A program made the position numbers and the translations under genes. 5,421 nucleotides of DNA from JAKASV01 sp964595035 (GTDB lineage: Bacteria > Babelota > Babeliae > Babelales > Vermiphilaceae): NCBI GenBank assembly GCA_964595035.1, contig CAZQNW010000055.1, forward strand, positions 1 to 5,421, given 5' to 3'. This document shows positions 5,336 through 5,421 of the stretch, in pieces. The notes beneath the pieces were generated by a model. It searched no databases, had not been told where the DNA came from, and worked only from the letters and a program-made list of their open reading frames with translations. How positions within the stretch are numbered: position 1 is the stretch's first letter; each line of letters begins with the position of its first letter.

Positions 5336-5421
5336 TCGACTCTATTTTAATACATCATTGAATCTAACATAACGCGAATTCGATAAATAGAAATATCTTG
5401 AAATAATCGAACAGCAAGTTA

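Noticed and set aside
5379..5411. TTCGAT/ATCGAA inverted repeat near the right edge
   Set aside because: Only 6 bp pair and the loop is long and AT-rich; it is not distinguishable from chance.

Overview
All genes supported here lie on the minus strand of an AT-rich bacterial chromosome that uses the standard code: TGA and TAA serve as stops and Trp is TGG. Reading in the direction of transcription (right to left), the window holds a SpoU/TrmH-family rRNA 2'-O-methyltransferase (rlmB-like), two tandem paralogous cysteine-rich exported proteins with about 700 bp between them, and then a compact cell-division cluster ftsQ-like, ftsA, ftsZ. The ftsZ gene runs off the left edge.

Layout by position: ftsZ N-terminus (1-430, partial), ftsA (512-1744), ftsQ-like (1749-2489), a strong hairpin terminator (2631-2670), cysteine-rich protein 1 (2689-3075), a long AT-rich intergenic stretch (3076-3710) holding a candidate 36-aa ORF, a promoter-like box and a candidate 51-aa single-pass membrane protein, a second strong terminator (3711-3749), cysteine-rich protein 2 (3779-4264), a leader with a second copy of the box, rlmB-like (4514-5257), and its upstream region to 5421, where only a promoter candidate is seen.

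The division genes work together: FtsQ is a bitopic scaffold facing the periplasm, FtsA tethers FtsZ to the membrane, and FtsZ forms the ring. The ftsQ and ftsA genes are 4 nt apart, and the ftsA ribosome-binding site is made of the last sense codons of ftsQ, so they should be translationally coupled.

The most unusual part is the pair of cysteine-rich genes. Both have a signal peptide, a nearly identical 64-residue core (58 of 64 residues the same) and a low-complexity Cys/Arg/Lys/Pro tail that differs between them and shows an 18-nt (6-residue) period. Both carry the same 19-bp sequence next to a -10-like hexamer upstream, and each is followed by a perfect 15-bp stem terminator. I infer secreted or envelope proteins cross-linked by disulfides, or metal-binding proteins, expressed under a shared programme. 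I do not recognise the family.

The organism cannot be fixed from this window. A signal-peptide-bearing, Cys-rich envelope-type pair, a reduced fts cluster and a divergent FtsQ would fit a host-associated lineage with a reduced genome, such as Dependentiae (TM6). That is a low-confidence inference.
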